Source: Symbiodinium natans (taxonomy: Eukaryota; Sar; Dinophyceae; Suessiales; Symbiodiniaceae). Taken from it: a DNA stretch of 64,000 bases. The notes beneath the pieces are model-generated. The model did not search any database. It had not been told where the DNA came from and was given only the letters and a program-made list of their open reading frames with translations. Each line of letters starts with the position of its first letter. Within the stretch, counting starts at the first letter, position 1. The translations under genes were made by a program, and so were the position numbers. Positions 1 to 12,348 of the stretch are shown in pieces. The stretch spans positions 432,501 to 496,500 of the forward strand of contig CAJNDS010002535.1 of the NCBI GenBank assembly GCA_905221605.1. Direction: 5' to 3'.

Positions 1-870
1 CGCGCCTGGCGCGAAAGTGAGAGGCAGATTTTAAACACTAGAATGCACAAGCGCTGCGCAAGCAGCCTCTGACTGAGATGCCAGTTCCGGGCCCAACACC
101 ATGTTACATTAGGTTAACCCCCCAAGCCTCCCAAGCAAGCACAGGATAAGCTGAATACAGTCCTAACATCCTCACCCACACCCACACTTTGCAACTGAGC
201 TGCATGCAATGCGCTACGGGATTTGGGGCTTAAGGTTTGCATAGAGGGCTTTGAGGGGTAGGATTCGGGGCTCAGCCTTTCGCATCGGAGATTGGCATTG
301 AGGGTTTCGGGGTTCAGGGTTTGGGCTTTGAAGCGTTGGGAACTTTCAGGGCTGAAGGTTGAAGGCTCAAACCGAGGCTCAAACCCTGAACCCTGCCACC
401 CTAAGACGGCTTTGAAAGCCCCAAGAGACGCAAGGCGGGCCTGTGCGTCGGTCCTGCGCGGCTTTGGATTGCAGGATGACTCTCGGATGGGGCATCAACC
501 CTCAGCCCTAAACCCTAAACGGCCCGAGGACGGTTACCCGAGCTGCGCCCGCGCCAAGGAAGATAATGCCAACCCTGCACTAGTAGGTTCTCAGTTCTCA
601 GGTTTAGAGATGTTTAGAGATTTAGGGTTGAGGGCTGGCTGTAGCTGCAGTTTAGGGTTGTAGGCTAGATTTTTCTTGCACCTATGTGCTTCAGCATCCC
701 TTTCATCACCATAGCTAAGCAGACGCACCGGGGACACTTGCTTGACCAGCCTAAACCCGAAATCTTACCTCGACCGCGCGACCCGCAGCACTTACAGACG
801 CAAGCCCCGAACCCAACCCACAAACCCTAAACCCTAAACCCTAAACCCTAAACCCTAAACCCTAAACCCT
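1..870. other. Unassigned DNA with scattered telomere-like units
   Basis: This holds degenerate TTTAGGG/TTCAGGG units and low-repeat islands. A 123-codon open frame at 292-663 is built partly of repeat-derived residues and shows no family signal. Nothing else could be supported. Confidence 0.5.
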
Positions 871-1282
871 AAATCACTTCCGCCTTCAGAAGCTCGCAAG
901 GCGGAGAGGAGCCCAGCGCGGATGAGTCAATGTTGTTGTGCAAGGAGGCTACGACCTGAGAACCAGAGTGATAGAGATGATGTGGCTGCTTGCGCAAGTA
1001 GCCTGGAGCAAGACAGGACGGCGGCAATCGAATCAAGTGATGGCAGTGCACCCAACGCCTCTTAAGTGAATTACTAGTTAGGGCATTATTAAGACATGTA
1101 TCTTGACTACTTTCTTGTAATGCTGTAGCTGTCCCTACTATTGAATGAAGAAACACTCCCCACTGAAGCTCCGTGGCTCGTTGCGACAGGTCTGCATTTG
1201 GCGTGTTAAAGTAGCGCCGCAGCTTTCAAACTCATGTTCTACAAAGGCGTGCAGGGGGGATTACTCCAGAAACTACGAAGGT

Positions 1283-2450
1283 CTAGGAGCTGCTGGCAGT
1301 AAGCTCCATCCCACTTGCCACTGTAGGGTTTGGGGTTTAGGGTTTAGGGTTTAGGGTTTAGGGTTTAGGGTTTAGGGTTTAGGGTTTAGGGTTTAGGGTT
1401 TAGGGCATAGGCTCGCGTTCCTTCACCCGCAGCTTGTCTTGTGTCTCTCGATTTCTCGATCCGAATTGGGCTCCTGGTCTGAATGGAATGTTGTCTCCAC
1501 TTGTTCGTAGCTGTACCCTAAACCCTAACCTTCCGAAGCAGGAGCTCCGAAGACAAACTTGGAGAATCAGAAGCTCGCAAGGTCAGACGAGGAAGCCCTG
1601 CATCTTCCACTCTCCAAGCTTTGTGCTGGAGAGGGAGACGACTGCAGTCCAGCTTCACCAAAACCGTCCAAGAACCTACAGACATTTGAACCCTATAAAC
1701 CCTTAACTTTTATCTCTAAACCCTAAACCCTGAACTCTAAACCCTACAAACTCGCGGCCCTTACCTTCGCAGCATGTCTGAAGCTTCTTCAAGCTCACAG
1801 CAGCGAAGTTTGCGCCGTGCGAATTCACAGATTCGTGAGGACGCCTTGTGACCCTCGTTGCAGAGACACCGCGAATGGGACCTCCAGAGCTAGCTCTGGG
1901 GTGTTTCTTCTTTGGGGTCTGGGGAGTCACGGTTAAGGGTTTAGGGTTTAGGGTTTAGGGGCTTTCGCAAATTCTTAGGGAGTGAGGGAGCTAGGGTTTA
2001 GGGCTCCGCAAACCATAGGGCTTTTTGGGGCTGCAATTTGTGAACAAGGAATCCATGCCCCATATCCCATGTATAATACGGCCCCTTATACAAAGGACCC
2101 CCCAAAACAGGGACCCTTATTTAGAGAACTACCCACTTGTAGGCCCGAGCGAAAGCTTCGCCGGTGTTCGAGAGCAATTTGTAAATTGCCTCAGACTTGG
2201 GGCCCATAAGGTCGCAAGTTTCCGGGGCTCGTGCCAACAGGGAAGGGGTTCAGGGTTCGGGGTTTAGGGTTTAGGGCTTAGGGCTTAGGGTTTAGGTGTA
2301 TCTGCTGCCTGCGCGCCTCATCTGGCGCGCGCCTTCCACTAAACCCTTCTCAAAGATCCCATCCCAACAAGCGCGAGAGCTGTGAGAACTTGATGCAACT
2401 TTGCGCCGGTGAGTTTGGAAAAACTCTAACCCTAAACCCCAAGAGGATCA
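1283..2450. repeat. Segmental duplication, copy 1
   Basis: Unique islands here match, in the same order and orientation, islands at 9023-10650: GAGCTGCTGGCAGTAAGCTC, TTTCTCGATCCGAATTGG, a block of about 130 bases around GTCAGACGAGGAAGCCCTGC, CTGAAGCTTCTTCAAGCTC, TTTGGGGTCTGGGG, and GAACTTGATGC near the end. The material between them differs mainly in telomere-like arrays. In the best-preserved block most differences are transitions and would change amino acids in the open frame, so it does not look like a conserved coding exon. Confidence 0.85.
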
Positions 2451-5430
2451 AACCTCAAAGCCTAAACCTTAAAGTCCAAAACTCTAAACCCTAAACCCTC
2501 TCGGGACAAAAAAAACTCAAGCCTGGAAGCAATCAACTTGCCCAACGATGAGACTAGGCATGCCAACTTCAAGTTTCACAGTTAGGGTTCACAGCTTCGC
2601 TAGGGCTTTGCAGCCCCAAACCCGCCAAACCCCATGGCAACCACAAAGCTGGACCGTCTTATAGAGCTAAAGGGTTTACGAAGCTAGTCGCTACAGCCTC
2701 AGCAGACCCCTGCCTGACAAAGGATTCCGTGGCATGTTTCGGGCTGACTAGCGCTGAGTCCCTGAAGCCCAAAAAACCCTAAAGCCCTTTAAAGCCTGAA
2801 GCCCGGGTAAATCCTATATCCCGTAAGCCCGTACACAAGCAACACCTTAAACCCTAAACCCGTGCCAATTTGGAGATTACGCGCGCAGGTTTTCGGGCTT
2901 GCAGGGCTCAAGAACGCGGAGCGCGGACGCGTTCAGGCTGCAAATCCTACATACTGCATACGAAAACTCCTATACAAACCCTACAAACCCTGAGTTCCCA
3001 GCGCGGTCAGAACCACGATGGCCACGTCGAGCAGATTTTGGGGCTGGTCTGAGAGCGCGCGGTCTAGGGCTATAGTCTCTGATAGGGGCGCTGTGCAGGT
3101 ACGTACGGGGTTTAGGGCTTAGGTGTTATAAGGGTCAGGGTTTAGGGCTTAAGTCTTAGGGCTTATGGTTTAGGGTTAGGGAAAGTACTTGTTGGGGTGC
3201 TGGGCGAAAGGAGGGTCAATGCTTGTGATGGTGAACGGTGCTTTGTAGGGCTTGTCGGGTCTTGACAATTAGCATTTGGTGATCCTGCGCCGCTCTTCTC
3301 CGGTTGAAACGTAGCTGAGCCAGCAAAATATCCACCGCAGTCCCTTAAACCCCCATAAAACCAGACGCCCAAACCCCTTAAGTATTGTAAGCCAGAAACC
3401 TGAACCCCTGAATAAACCCCAAGCGCACAGGGCATGTTTAAAGATCTGCGCATGGGGGACGCATGAGCACTCTTGTGGATGATGATACCAGCCGGTCAGC
3501 ACCTAGCCTGGGCTTAAGGCTAGGGCTGAGAGTTCGGGCCATACGGGGGCTGCGGCCTGCGCCGACCTGATTCGATGCAGGAGGGCTAATTACAGCTCAT
3601 CTCGGCTGGGGGAGGACCACAGCCAACACTAGCCTATACCCCCCTTAGAACCGTAGTAAAGATGATATGTTTAGTATCCTCTTGGGTTTTATGTAAACAA
3701 AAAATAATTCCCAAGGGGGATATAGTCAGAGCCCACCGAGACTAGTTCCATGCAGCTCAGTGGCGAAGGCGGCCGAAGGATGGAGGCCAGGATGGGCAGC
3801 AGGCTTAGCGGAAAATCTTGGAAAATCTTGCCCAGGTTTTTAGGCTGGTCTAGCTTGTAGAATGCTTGTGGCGCTTCGGTGTTGTTTTGGAGGGCTTTGG
3901 GGCCGTAGACTGCGACGCAAGTCAAGGCAACAACTGGAGTGTTTGGATGCTGCCCAGAGCTTGTGATCAAGACAAGACAGCGGCGATCGAAGATGTGACG
4001 GTAGCAGAACATGAGTTCGCAAACGTGATTGCTGGAAAAGCACCGGCAAAGTCGCTGACAACTTCCTGCTGACCATGTCGTGGCACCGAGAAAAGCACTC
4101 TGTTTTCCCCAAAGCCGCCTGATCAGAACCGGCGCGCCTTAAGCAATGCACGAGGCTTCAATGTAGTCTGCACTTGTGCTACACTTAATGACTAAAACGC
4201 AACTTGTTCGAAAGCAAACTCCATGCAACCGCAGAAAGCTGGAGGCCAGGCCGGCTGCGTGCGGTGGCAGAGACCAGGGGGCGGGCCCCAGTATTCTGGC
4301 GGCACTTCGATCTTAGTTTCATGGGTCTTGTGGAAGCCCTCATTCCTTGCCGTGCTGTCTCTGCAATGCTCAAAGCTTAGAGGGGGGCCGGCCGCCACGA
4401 AGACCCCTGCAGAAGAGAGCCCGCACGTGAGATGCCCCAGGTCAAGCAAGCAGTCATGACAAATGCAAGGCAAGGAAAAACACCACCGTCGACCATGGCT
4501 CCTAGGGCGTGGCATGGTTGAGCGCAGAACATACTTTCATCCCTTCCAAAACAGGAATCCGCCGCAATCTCATCTGAACCCCTTCAAACTTCAAATTTCG
4601 ACAGCCGACGCGCTAGGGCCCGTCTTGCTAAGTCGCAGACCTTCTCCTTCGCTTTGCCTTTGCCTTTGCCCTTGCTGGATAAGTTGGAGGAGTCCACAGG
4701 CCTGGGGACGGAATCCCCAGGGATGGCTCGAAGATGTTAAGTTCGGCTTGGGGATTTGGCGACTTGTTGAGGAGCGCATCTGGCTCATCCAGTTCGGACC
4801 TTGGGTAGACTCCATGAATCTTGATGTACATCTTGCTCGGATCTGCAGACTGAGGCCTTATACACTCGGAGACCTGACACCCTACATCAACCTTGCTCTT
4901 GGCATCGCCGACGGCTCAGGGTGTGGCCTGGGGATAGCAATGCAGATGCGGCACTCTGTCAAAGCAGCGATCGAAGGCATGTGTGTGACGCACACACACA
5001 CACACAGAGCTCTTTGTGTCAAACGCTTGGGCCGCTTGCTTTGCGAAGTCGATCTCAGCCTCGCCACATGGAACTCACAAGCATGGTTTCCGGCTAAAAC
5101 TAATTGAGTTGGGAAAGTTCCAACCGGCTTGATTGTAGGGTTGTTATGGCGCTTCGGTGTGGGCATGCTGCATGCTATCAAGCTGCAGTCGCTAGACTGT
5201 CATCTGCTGGGCCGATCAGCCCCTCAAAGCACCCAAATTCACCAAAGCTCCATATGGCCCTATAAGACTCTAAGCTCCCCAAGGCCGAGAGCCCCAGACC
5301 AGCTTCAGGGCTTGGGTTTCGGGGGGCATGTCGCGGGAGGGGGGGGCGGGGGAGAGTTTAGCACCTGAGGGAGTTGGCGACTTGGGGTTTCAGGGCCAAG
5401 GCGTAAGCTAGGGCATAGGGCGCAGGGATT
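2450..5430. other. Unassigned low-repeat region
   Basis: This is one of the least repetitive parts of the window. Open frames on both strands overlap one another (for example 4463-5107 on +) and none resembles a known protein. A short stretch near 3963-4010 resembles 1008-1052 (CAAGACA, GGCGGCAATCGAA-like), hinting at an old duplication. A short CA microsatellite lies at 4989-5006. Confidence 0.45.
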
Positions 5431-5436
5431 GCGGTT

Positions 5437-5626
5437 TAGGGTTTAGGGTTTAGGGTTTAGGGTTTAGGGTTTAGGGTTTAGGGTTTAGGGTTTAGGGTTT
5501 AGGGTTTAGGGTTTAGGGTTATAGGGTTTAGGGTTTAGGGTTTAGGGTTTAGGGTTTAAGGTTTAGGGTTTAGGGTTTAGGGTTTAGGCTTTAGGGTTTA
5601 GGCTTTAGGGTTTAGGATTAGGCGAA
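5437..5626 (+). repeat. TTTAGGG array with variant heptamers
   Basis: About 26 tandem units, mostly perfect TTTAGGG, with a few point variants (TTTAAGG, CTTTAGGG) toward the right end. Confidence 0.95.
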
Positions 5627-5629
5627 GCC

Positions 5630-7140
5630 TGTACTCGCTCCTTGGAATCTTCGGGGCATGAATCCAGCGGGGTCCGGATCTCTTCCTTCACACCTCGGAG
5701 CAGCACTGTCGTGGTCCTAGTGGCGGCAGGGTCCCGCACGTTGTCGCGGCAGGAGGGTTTTTGGGTTAAGGGTTTATAGGGTTTAAGGAAGCTCTGCAGC
5801 TATTGAAACTGAGCTCAGGGCGGCCCCTTTTCTCGCCGATTGTGGCCCGGGTGTCATCTGAGCCGAAGCCTTCCTTCTCCTGAACTTCGAAGGGCTGCAC
5901 ATACAACTATTAACGGGGCTTGGCCCGGGCTCCCTGGTGACCCCCCTTGCAGCCCCTTCTGCCTTGGCGTCGGGGTCTGCAGAGCCCATGCACAGCCGCA
6001 GCTCCTATCGAAGCTCCAAGACAGCGCCCCAAACGCAGGCATGACATGCCAGGCCAACGAGACTTCTTCTGCAGCTCCGCAGCGGAAGAGATGTTGGAGA
6101 TGAGATGTTCCATGAGAATTTAGGGTTTAGGGTGTAAGGCCTCTAAAGCCTTTAAACCCCATCCAGCTCTAAACACAAACCCACTCAACCTGTGAGGGCT
6201 TCTCGCGGCACTGGGGTCCTCTTCTGAGGCATCCTCAAGGGCTTCTTTGCCGGACAGGCTCGCCTCCTGCAGGCAAGTCTCGAACGCTTTCAACTTTGGG
6301 CCAAAAGCAAAGGGCGTGTAAGGGCTTTGGGTGTTGAGGTTGGGGAGGGGGAAATGGGGCTTAACTTGTCATTGGCAGAAATCTTTCAACCTTGAAATTA
6401 AACCCCAAAGCCCACCCGAAGAGTTGGAAGGGGAGATCCGGAAGATCGCTGCGGAGAAGGTGCTGTGACGAGGGGCCAGCAGTCGCGTGCACGTGCACGC
6501 GCCAAAAAAACAAACCCTAAACCCTGAACCCTAAAAGCCCTGAAGCCCTCAAACCTCATCTTGGTGGGGAGGCCTAGATTAGACTCAGAGCTTAGTCAGG
6601 GCTTAGATGCAGATGAGGAACCACGCCCGAGATCCTCGAGGCCATGCTTCCACTTTAACCACGACCGGGTCCGCCACCAAAAGCCCTGCCAAAAAGAATT
6701 CCGTTTCTAGTATGGTTTTAGGCTTCTAGCCGGGATGGTCCCAGAAAGCCCAATACACAGTTAACTAAGAAGCTCACCCCAAGTTCATCATGAGTCCCCC
6801 TATATATACAATAAGGTATATGCCTATATATGCCTTGGGCCGCAGACGGGGCTGGGCCCACATTCGACTGAGACTGCTTTTGAAGAGGCCTTGCGACCCA
6901 GACAACAGCGAAGACGAAGCCCCGTGTAGACGCAACTGTAGACTCTACAGACAACAGAAGACAAAGTTCAAAACCCGCACTGAACACAAAACCCCCATGC
7001 GGACGCGGCTTCAGACAGCAGTTTCCAAACAACGGCCAGGACAAACCACAACGCAGATGCCGCGTAGACAAGGATAAATACCCAAGGCGATCTTCAAAGC
7101 ACGGTTCCCAACTCAATACTCCAATGGCTCAATGGCTCTT
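5630..7140. other. Unassigned region
   Basis: This is a low-repeat sequence with overlapping open frames on both strands at 5780-6110 and 6718-7116. None has recognisable motifs. A few CCCTAAA units lie near 6512. Confidence 0.4.
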
Positions 7141-7154
7141 GGCTTGAGTGACTG

Positions 7155-8325
7155 CATATGCGTGTGACGTGCGTGGGCGGGTGCATGCCTGCGCGCGTGG
7201 GCGAGCGCGCGGGCGAGGGTGCGTGGGTGCGTTGATTGGTGCGTGGGTTTGCGTGGGTTTGCGTGGGTTTGCGTGGGTTTGCGTGGGTTTGCGTGTGTTT
7301 GCGAGTATTTGCGTGTGTTTGCGCGTGTCGTGTGTTTGCGTTTGCTCGCGTTTGCGCGTGCTTGCGTTTGCGCACGCTTGCGTGTGTGCTTGCGTGTGCT
7401 TGCGTGTGTTTGCGTGTCCTTGCGCGCGAGCGCGCGTGTGCGTGACTGCGTGTGTGCGTGTGCGCATGCGTGGGTGTGTGCGCGTGTGTGCGCGTGTGCA
7501 GGTGTGCGCGCGAGCGCGGGTGTGCGTGCGCGCGTGCGCGTGCGTGTGCGCATGTGCATGTGCATGTGCATGTGCATGTCCGTGTGCCTGTGCCTGTGCC
7601 TGTGCCTGTGCGTGTGCGTGTGCGTGTGCGTGCGCGTGCGCGTGTGCGTGTGCGTGTGCGTGTGCGTGTGCGTGTGCGTGCGCGTGCGCGTGGGCGTGGG
7701 CGTGTGCGTGTGCGTGCGCGTGGGCGCGTGCGCCGTGCGGGTGTGTGCGCGGGTGCGCGGGGCGCGGGTGCGCCGCGGGTGCGCGGGGTGCGCGGTGCGC
7801 GCGCGCGGGCGCGCGTGCGCGGGCGCGCGGCGCGGGTGCGCGGGGCCGCGCGGGCGCGCGGAGCGGGCCGCGCGCGCGCGCGGGGCGCGCGTGCGCGGCG
7901 CGCGGCGCGCGCGGCGCGCGCGCGATGCGACGTGCGTGCGTGCGTGCGTGCGTGCGTGCCGTGCGTGCGTGCGTGCGTGCGTGCGTGGGTGGGTGTGGGT
8001 GTGTGGGGTGTGGGTGGTGGGTGTGGTGTTGTGTGGGTGTGGGGTGTGGTGGGTGTGTGTGTGTGGGTGGCGTGGGCGTGGGCGTGGGCGTGTCCGTGTG
8101 CGTGGGCGTGTGCGTGGCGTGGCGTGCGGTGCGCGTGCGCGTGCGGCGTTGTGCGTGCGCGCGCGCGTGTGCGCGTGTGCCGCGTGTGCGCGTGTGCGCG
8201 TGTGCGCGTTGCGCGTGTGCGCGTGTGCGCGTGTGCGCGTGTGCGCGGGTGCGCGTGCGCGTGCGCGTGCGCGTGCGCGTGTGCGTGTGCGTGTGCGTGT
8301 GCGTGCGCGTGCTCGTGTGCTCCCT
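7155..8325. repeat. GT/GC-rich alternating purine-pyrimidine satellite
   Basis: About 1.17 kb of GCGTGT, GCGTGG and GCGC units on the + strand. It has sub-blocks: GCGTGGGTTT (7245-7300), TGCATG (7555-7580), TGCGTG (7610-7700), a nearly pure GC core (7740-7925), GTGC tetramers (7930-7987) and GTGTGG (7988-8070). All six frames are open for long stretches because stops cannot form, so the Cys/Val/Arg and His/Ala frames are not genes. Confidence 0.97.
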
Positions 8326-8449
8326 TAAAAACACAAAGTATACGTGTGTCTAGCCCGGGTGACCCCAACAAACTGAGATCGCAGAGTAACCCCATGCAGG
8401 AAACTTGTGAGGATAGGGGGTAAATAATTTATAAGCCAAAACGAGTGCA

Positions 8450-9022
8450 ACTTTATCAAACCCTGAAGCCCTAAACCCTAAACCCTAAACCCTAACCCCT
8501 AAACCCTATAAACTTTAAACACTCATCTCACAGGGCCCTGGCTGTTGCTAAAAGGCACGCAACACTTGATCCGAGCGGCTGCTCAGGATATCATTTGCCA
8601 GGACCAAAAACCCTAGCCCCGAACCCCTAACCCAGTTTCGGGTTTGGGGGTTTAGGGTTTATAATGTTAACCCTAAACCCTAAACCCCAAACCCCAAACC
8701 CTAACCCCCTGACCCCTGACCCCTAATCCTATGACCCCTAACTTCTAAAACCCCTAACCCTAAACCCTAACACAGAGGAACTGATCGAACCAGGGCCTTA
8801 AACTCTCATCTAAGACTCTCTTAAAACGTAGCCCAACACTTGCAAGCACCGGTACTCCGTGGGAATGTGGCAAGAGAAGGCCACTCTGTTCACAGCAAAA
8901 CGGCACGTCTCGCACACACCTGAGAGCCTTGAATCCCTGAACCCTCAACTCTAAACCCTTAACCCTAAACCCTAAACCTACTTACCCTTCAAACCCCTAA
9001 ACCCCTAAACTCCTTGACTCTC
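8450..9022. other. Degenerate CCCTAAA-rich spacer
   Basis: Mixed CCCTAAA, CCCTGAC and CCCCTAA units with a short unique island at 8780-8935. No gene signal was found. Confidence 0.5.
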
Positions 9023-10650
9023 GTAACTGCGAAAGTCTGAGAGCTGCTGGCAGTAAGCTCCGCCCCACTTTGAACCATGAGGAGGGCATGGCATGACAGT
9101 GCATTCACTCACGTTCCTTCCTTTCCGCAGCATGTCTTGAGTCTCTTGATTTGGTGGTTTACGCTCAGAAGGGATTTCTAGTATAGACTCCCAAATAGCA
9201 GGATTCCCCTAAAGTAAAAGGGCCCCAAGAAGGTACCCCCTATGACCGTAAACCCCCATTTCTCGATCCGAATTGGGGCTCCTCGTCTGAAAAGGACAGT
9301 TGCCTCCACTTCCTTTGCACCTGCACCCTAAACCCTGACCCTCCAAGATTTGCCTCCCAAGCATAGGAACTCCGGTGTTTGGGGTTTAGGGTTTAGGGTT
9401 TAGGGTTTAGGGTTTAGGGTTTAGGGTTTAGGGTTTAGGGTTTAGGGTTTAGCTTAATAGGGTTTAGATGTTGAGAATCAGAAGCTCACAAGGTCAGACG
9501 AGGAAGCCCTGCATTTTCCACTCTCCAAGCTTTGTGCTGGAAAGGGAGACGACTGCAATCCAGCTTCACCAAAACCATCCAACAACCCAGAGACCTTTGA
9601 ACCCCAAGAAACCCTAGACTTTAAAACCCTAACCCCTAAACCCTAAACCGTAAACCCCAAACCCTAAGCCCTAAACCTACTTCGCAGCGTGCCTGAAGCT
9701 TCTTCAAGCTCCGCGAATTCTCACGGATACTCCCCAGCATGTCTTGTGACCCTTGTTGAGGAAGAAACCGGGGGGGGAGTGCCTCCAGCGCTGGCTCTGG
9801 GTTTTTTAGGGTTTATAGGGTTGAAAGGGTTTACAGGGTTCTATATAGGGTTTATAGGCTTTATGAGGCTTGTATATAGGGTTTATCGGGCTTTACATAG
9901 GGTTTATACTATAGGGTTTGTAGGAATCTATATAGGGGTTATACTGTAGGCCTTATATAGGGTTAAAAGTAGGGTTCATTGATCCATCCACATCTTCTTT
10001 GGGGTCTGGGGGGTTAGGGCTCAGGGTTTGGGGTTCAGGATTTAGGGTTCAATGATCATGTAGGAAGTTCGGGAATTTGGGAGTTGGGGAGTTAGGGAGT
10101 TAGATCTTCTAGGGAGTTCGGGAATTAGGGAGTTGGGGAGTTAGGGAGTTAGGGAGTAAGGGAGTTAGGGAGTTCGGGAGTTCGGGAGTTAGGGCTTAGG
10201 GTTTAGGGTTCAGTAAACCATAGGGCGTTGGGGGAGGCTCTTCGGGCTTGGGGGGGGTTCTTAGATACTTGGGCAGTTCTCAAGCCGTGGGTCCCTTTTT
10301 GGGGGTTCTCAGGGTGCCGTATTGCATAGGGGACCCAACAAAGGGACAGTCCAGGCTCGAGCTAAAGCTTTCGCCCCTGGGTTTCAAGGCTATTCTCCCA
10401 AATCGAAACTTTTCCGGGCACTCCTGGCAACAGAAAAGGTTTGCAGCTTAAGGTTTGGGGTTTAAGGGTGTCTGCATGCAGGCGCACTTCATATCTCGCA
10501 AGCGCTCCCTCCAGTCCGTTGAAACAAAGCTTCCAGCCCCCAAAACCACCCCTAAACCCTAAACCGTAAACCCTAAACCCTAAACCGTTTAGAACTTGAT
10601 GCCCCAAGTCTGTAGGAGCTTTGCACTAGTGAGGTTCGAGCTGAGGGTCT
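9023..10650. repeat. Segmental duplication, copy 2
   Basis: This is the second copy of the 1283-2450 segment, expanded by a TTTAGGG array (9378-9452), a MITE-like element (9178-9250), a run of TATAGGGTTTA-like units (9805-9970) and a GGGAGTT-type array (10066-10190). The order of shared islands is preserved. Confidence 0.85.
9178..9250. mobile_element. Short MITE-like element, family F
   Basis: It begins CTAGTATAGACTCCCAAATA and ends with a TACCCCCTATGACC motif. It is similar in order to 60058-60153, which has matching ends TTTACGATA/TATCGTAAA. No coding capacity. Confidence 0.45.
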
Positions 10651-10659
10651 GACCCTAGA

Positions 10660-12000
10660 CCCCTCAAGACTCAAACCTCAGACCTAAAAGACCCCATACC
10701 AACCCAAAAGTATACCCTCTATCAAGCCTATACAAGCCCTACACAAACCCTACATAAACCCTACATGAACCTTACAGAAACCCTACATAAACCCACATAA
10801 ACCGCAAGTAAACCCCAAAAAAATGATCCCAAAACCCCGGTGACGATGGGGCCCTTCTCCCCAGGCCTAGGCATTGCTGTTGGCACCGTTGGGGATGGCC
10901 AGCCGTGGCATGTACCGCCCCGCCCGAGGAAACTGCCAGGTCAGGGTTTTGGGGTTTAGGGGTTTAGGGGTTGAGGGTTTTAGGGATTTAGGGGTTTGGG
11001 GGTTGGGAATTTTAGGGTTTGGGGTTTTAGGGTTTGGGGTCTAGGGGTTTAGGGGATTAGGGGTTTTGGGGTTTCGGGGTTGGGGTTTTTGGGTTTGGTG
11101 TTTAGTTAGGAATTTTACAGAAGGCTTTCAGCTTGAGGTTAAGGGTTTGGGGCTTGCTCCTTCTCGCTTAGGATCGACTAGCCCATGTCGAATTGCTGTT
11201 CACATGGAGCCCTTCTCCACTTCAGCCGTCAAAGTACTCATTTCAATGCTTGCTACTGCCGACACGATTTAAGGTTTGGGGGTATGCTGTCGTCTTCTTT
11301 CCGAAGAACCGTATAAAGAGTTTATAAAGAAGAAGCCCTACCAAAAAGGAGGCTTTGGGTTCTTAATTAAGATATACATCGCATCGCTTCATCTTTCGGT
11401 TTCTTTACGTATCTTATATATGCACATCAAGATACACCCATACATCGAAACACAAATACTAATGCATGTATATGCGTGTCTTGTAAATAAGCATGTTACG
11501 GTTGTTGCTGTTTCTATCTTTCTGCTATCGTTCGTGACATGCTTGTGCAGTCACTTGGGCTTTGGGCGCCGGGCGGTGCACATCGTATCTTAAGGGGAAT
11601 GCGGGAGCCTTAGAGTAGAGGCACTGGGTTCAAATGTCTGCCGCGCAGAAAAAAAGGCCTGGGTTGAACAAGCATGCTTGCAAGTTGCCACACACGAAGT
11701 TCGTCCACAAACTATAAATAAGCCCTGGCCGCACTTCAATCGCAAGGGACATGGTGGCTGTGCTAAACCCTGCAACCCATCACTCAAAGAAGCAGCCCTA
11801 ACCTTCAACCTCAAACCCCAGATGCAGCAAGATCCGAGGGGAGGGCAGGTTCCGGTTCAAGTTGAGCCTCTGAACGTCTTCCTAGAAGCAACGACCCAGA
11901 GCTGCGATAAATGGGTCCTCAACGCCATGCCCTGAGCCCTGCTGTGACCCAGAAGCCCTAAAGCAAACTCAGAGGCCGGTGTCTGACGGAATTTACGGGT
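10660..12000. other. Mixed repeats and an unassigned AT-richer island
   Basis: Degenerate TTTAGGG/TTGGGG units occupy 10930-11100. A less repetitive island at 11160-11940 carries overlapping open frames (11276-11593 on +, with a hydrophobic stretch) but no recognisable domain. Confidence 0.4.
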
Positions 12001-12002
12001 AG

Positions 12003-12099
12003 AGGGTTTAGGGTTTAGGGTTTAGGGTTTAGGGTTTAGGGTTTAGGGTTTAGGGTTTAGGGTTTAGGGTTTAGGGTTTAGGGTTTAGGGTTTAGGGTT
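12003..12099 (+). repeat. Perfect TTTAGGG array
   Basis: About 14 perfect heptamers in a row, followed directly by unique sequence. Confidence 0.97.
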
Positions 12100-12289
12100 T
12101 ACCCGCAAACAAGGAAGTTCTCCAATGGCCCTATGACCCTAAAACCTGAGAAACCCTTACAACCCCTGCAAGCCCTGACAAAACCCTCAACCAGCCCTGT
12201 AAACCCTAAACCCTAAGCCCTGAACCCTAAACTCTTGCAAACCCCCCCCCCCCCCCCGAGCTCGCCTGGAACTGGAGCCCCGTCTTCTT

Positions 12290-12348
12290 CGGAGGCCCTG
12301 CAGGTGGCGTCGCAATGGGTTTGGCCGGCTGGGGACCAAGGGGAAGGG
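12290..12348. repeat. Island duplicated in inverted orientation at about 19.6 kb
   Basis: GCAATGGGTTTGGCCGGCTG and the following GGGACCAAGGGGAAG recur on the opposite strand at 19597-19660. The two differ by a 3-base indel and a few substitutions. Both can be read as AG-GTGGCG...CAATGGGTTTGG, so a small conserved exon is possible, but the strand and frame are not proved. Confidence 0.5.

Noticed and set aside
1568-1690. Conserved exon in the segmental duplication (KLARSDEEALHLPLSKLC frame)
   Set aside because: Nearly all differences from the second copy change amino acids, which does not fit a constrained coding exon.
4463-5107. 214-codon + strand open frame
   Set aside because: It has no recognisable domain, overlaps open frames on the other strand, and includes a CA microsatellite; genes in this window are split into short exons, so a long frame alone is not evidence.
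7094-8423. Open frames up to 433 codons on both strands rich in His/Ala/Thr/Arg or Val/Cys/Arg
   Set aside because: They are produced by a GT/GC satellite in which stop codons cannot form; several frames on both strands are open at once and the composition is purely repeat-derived.
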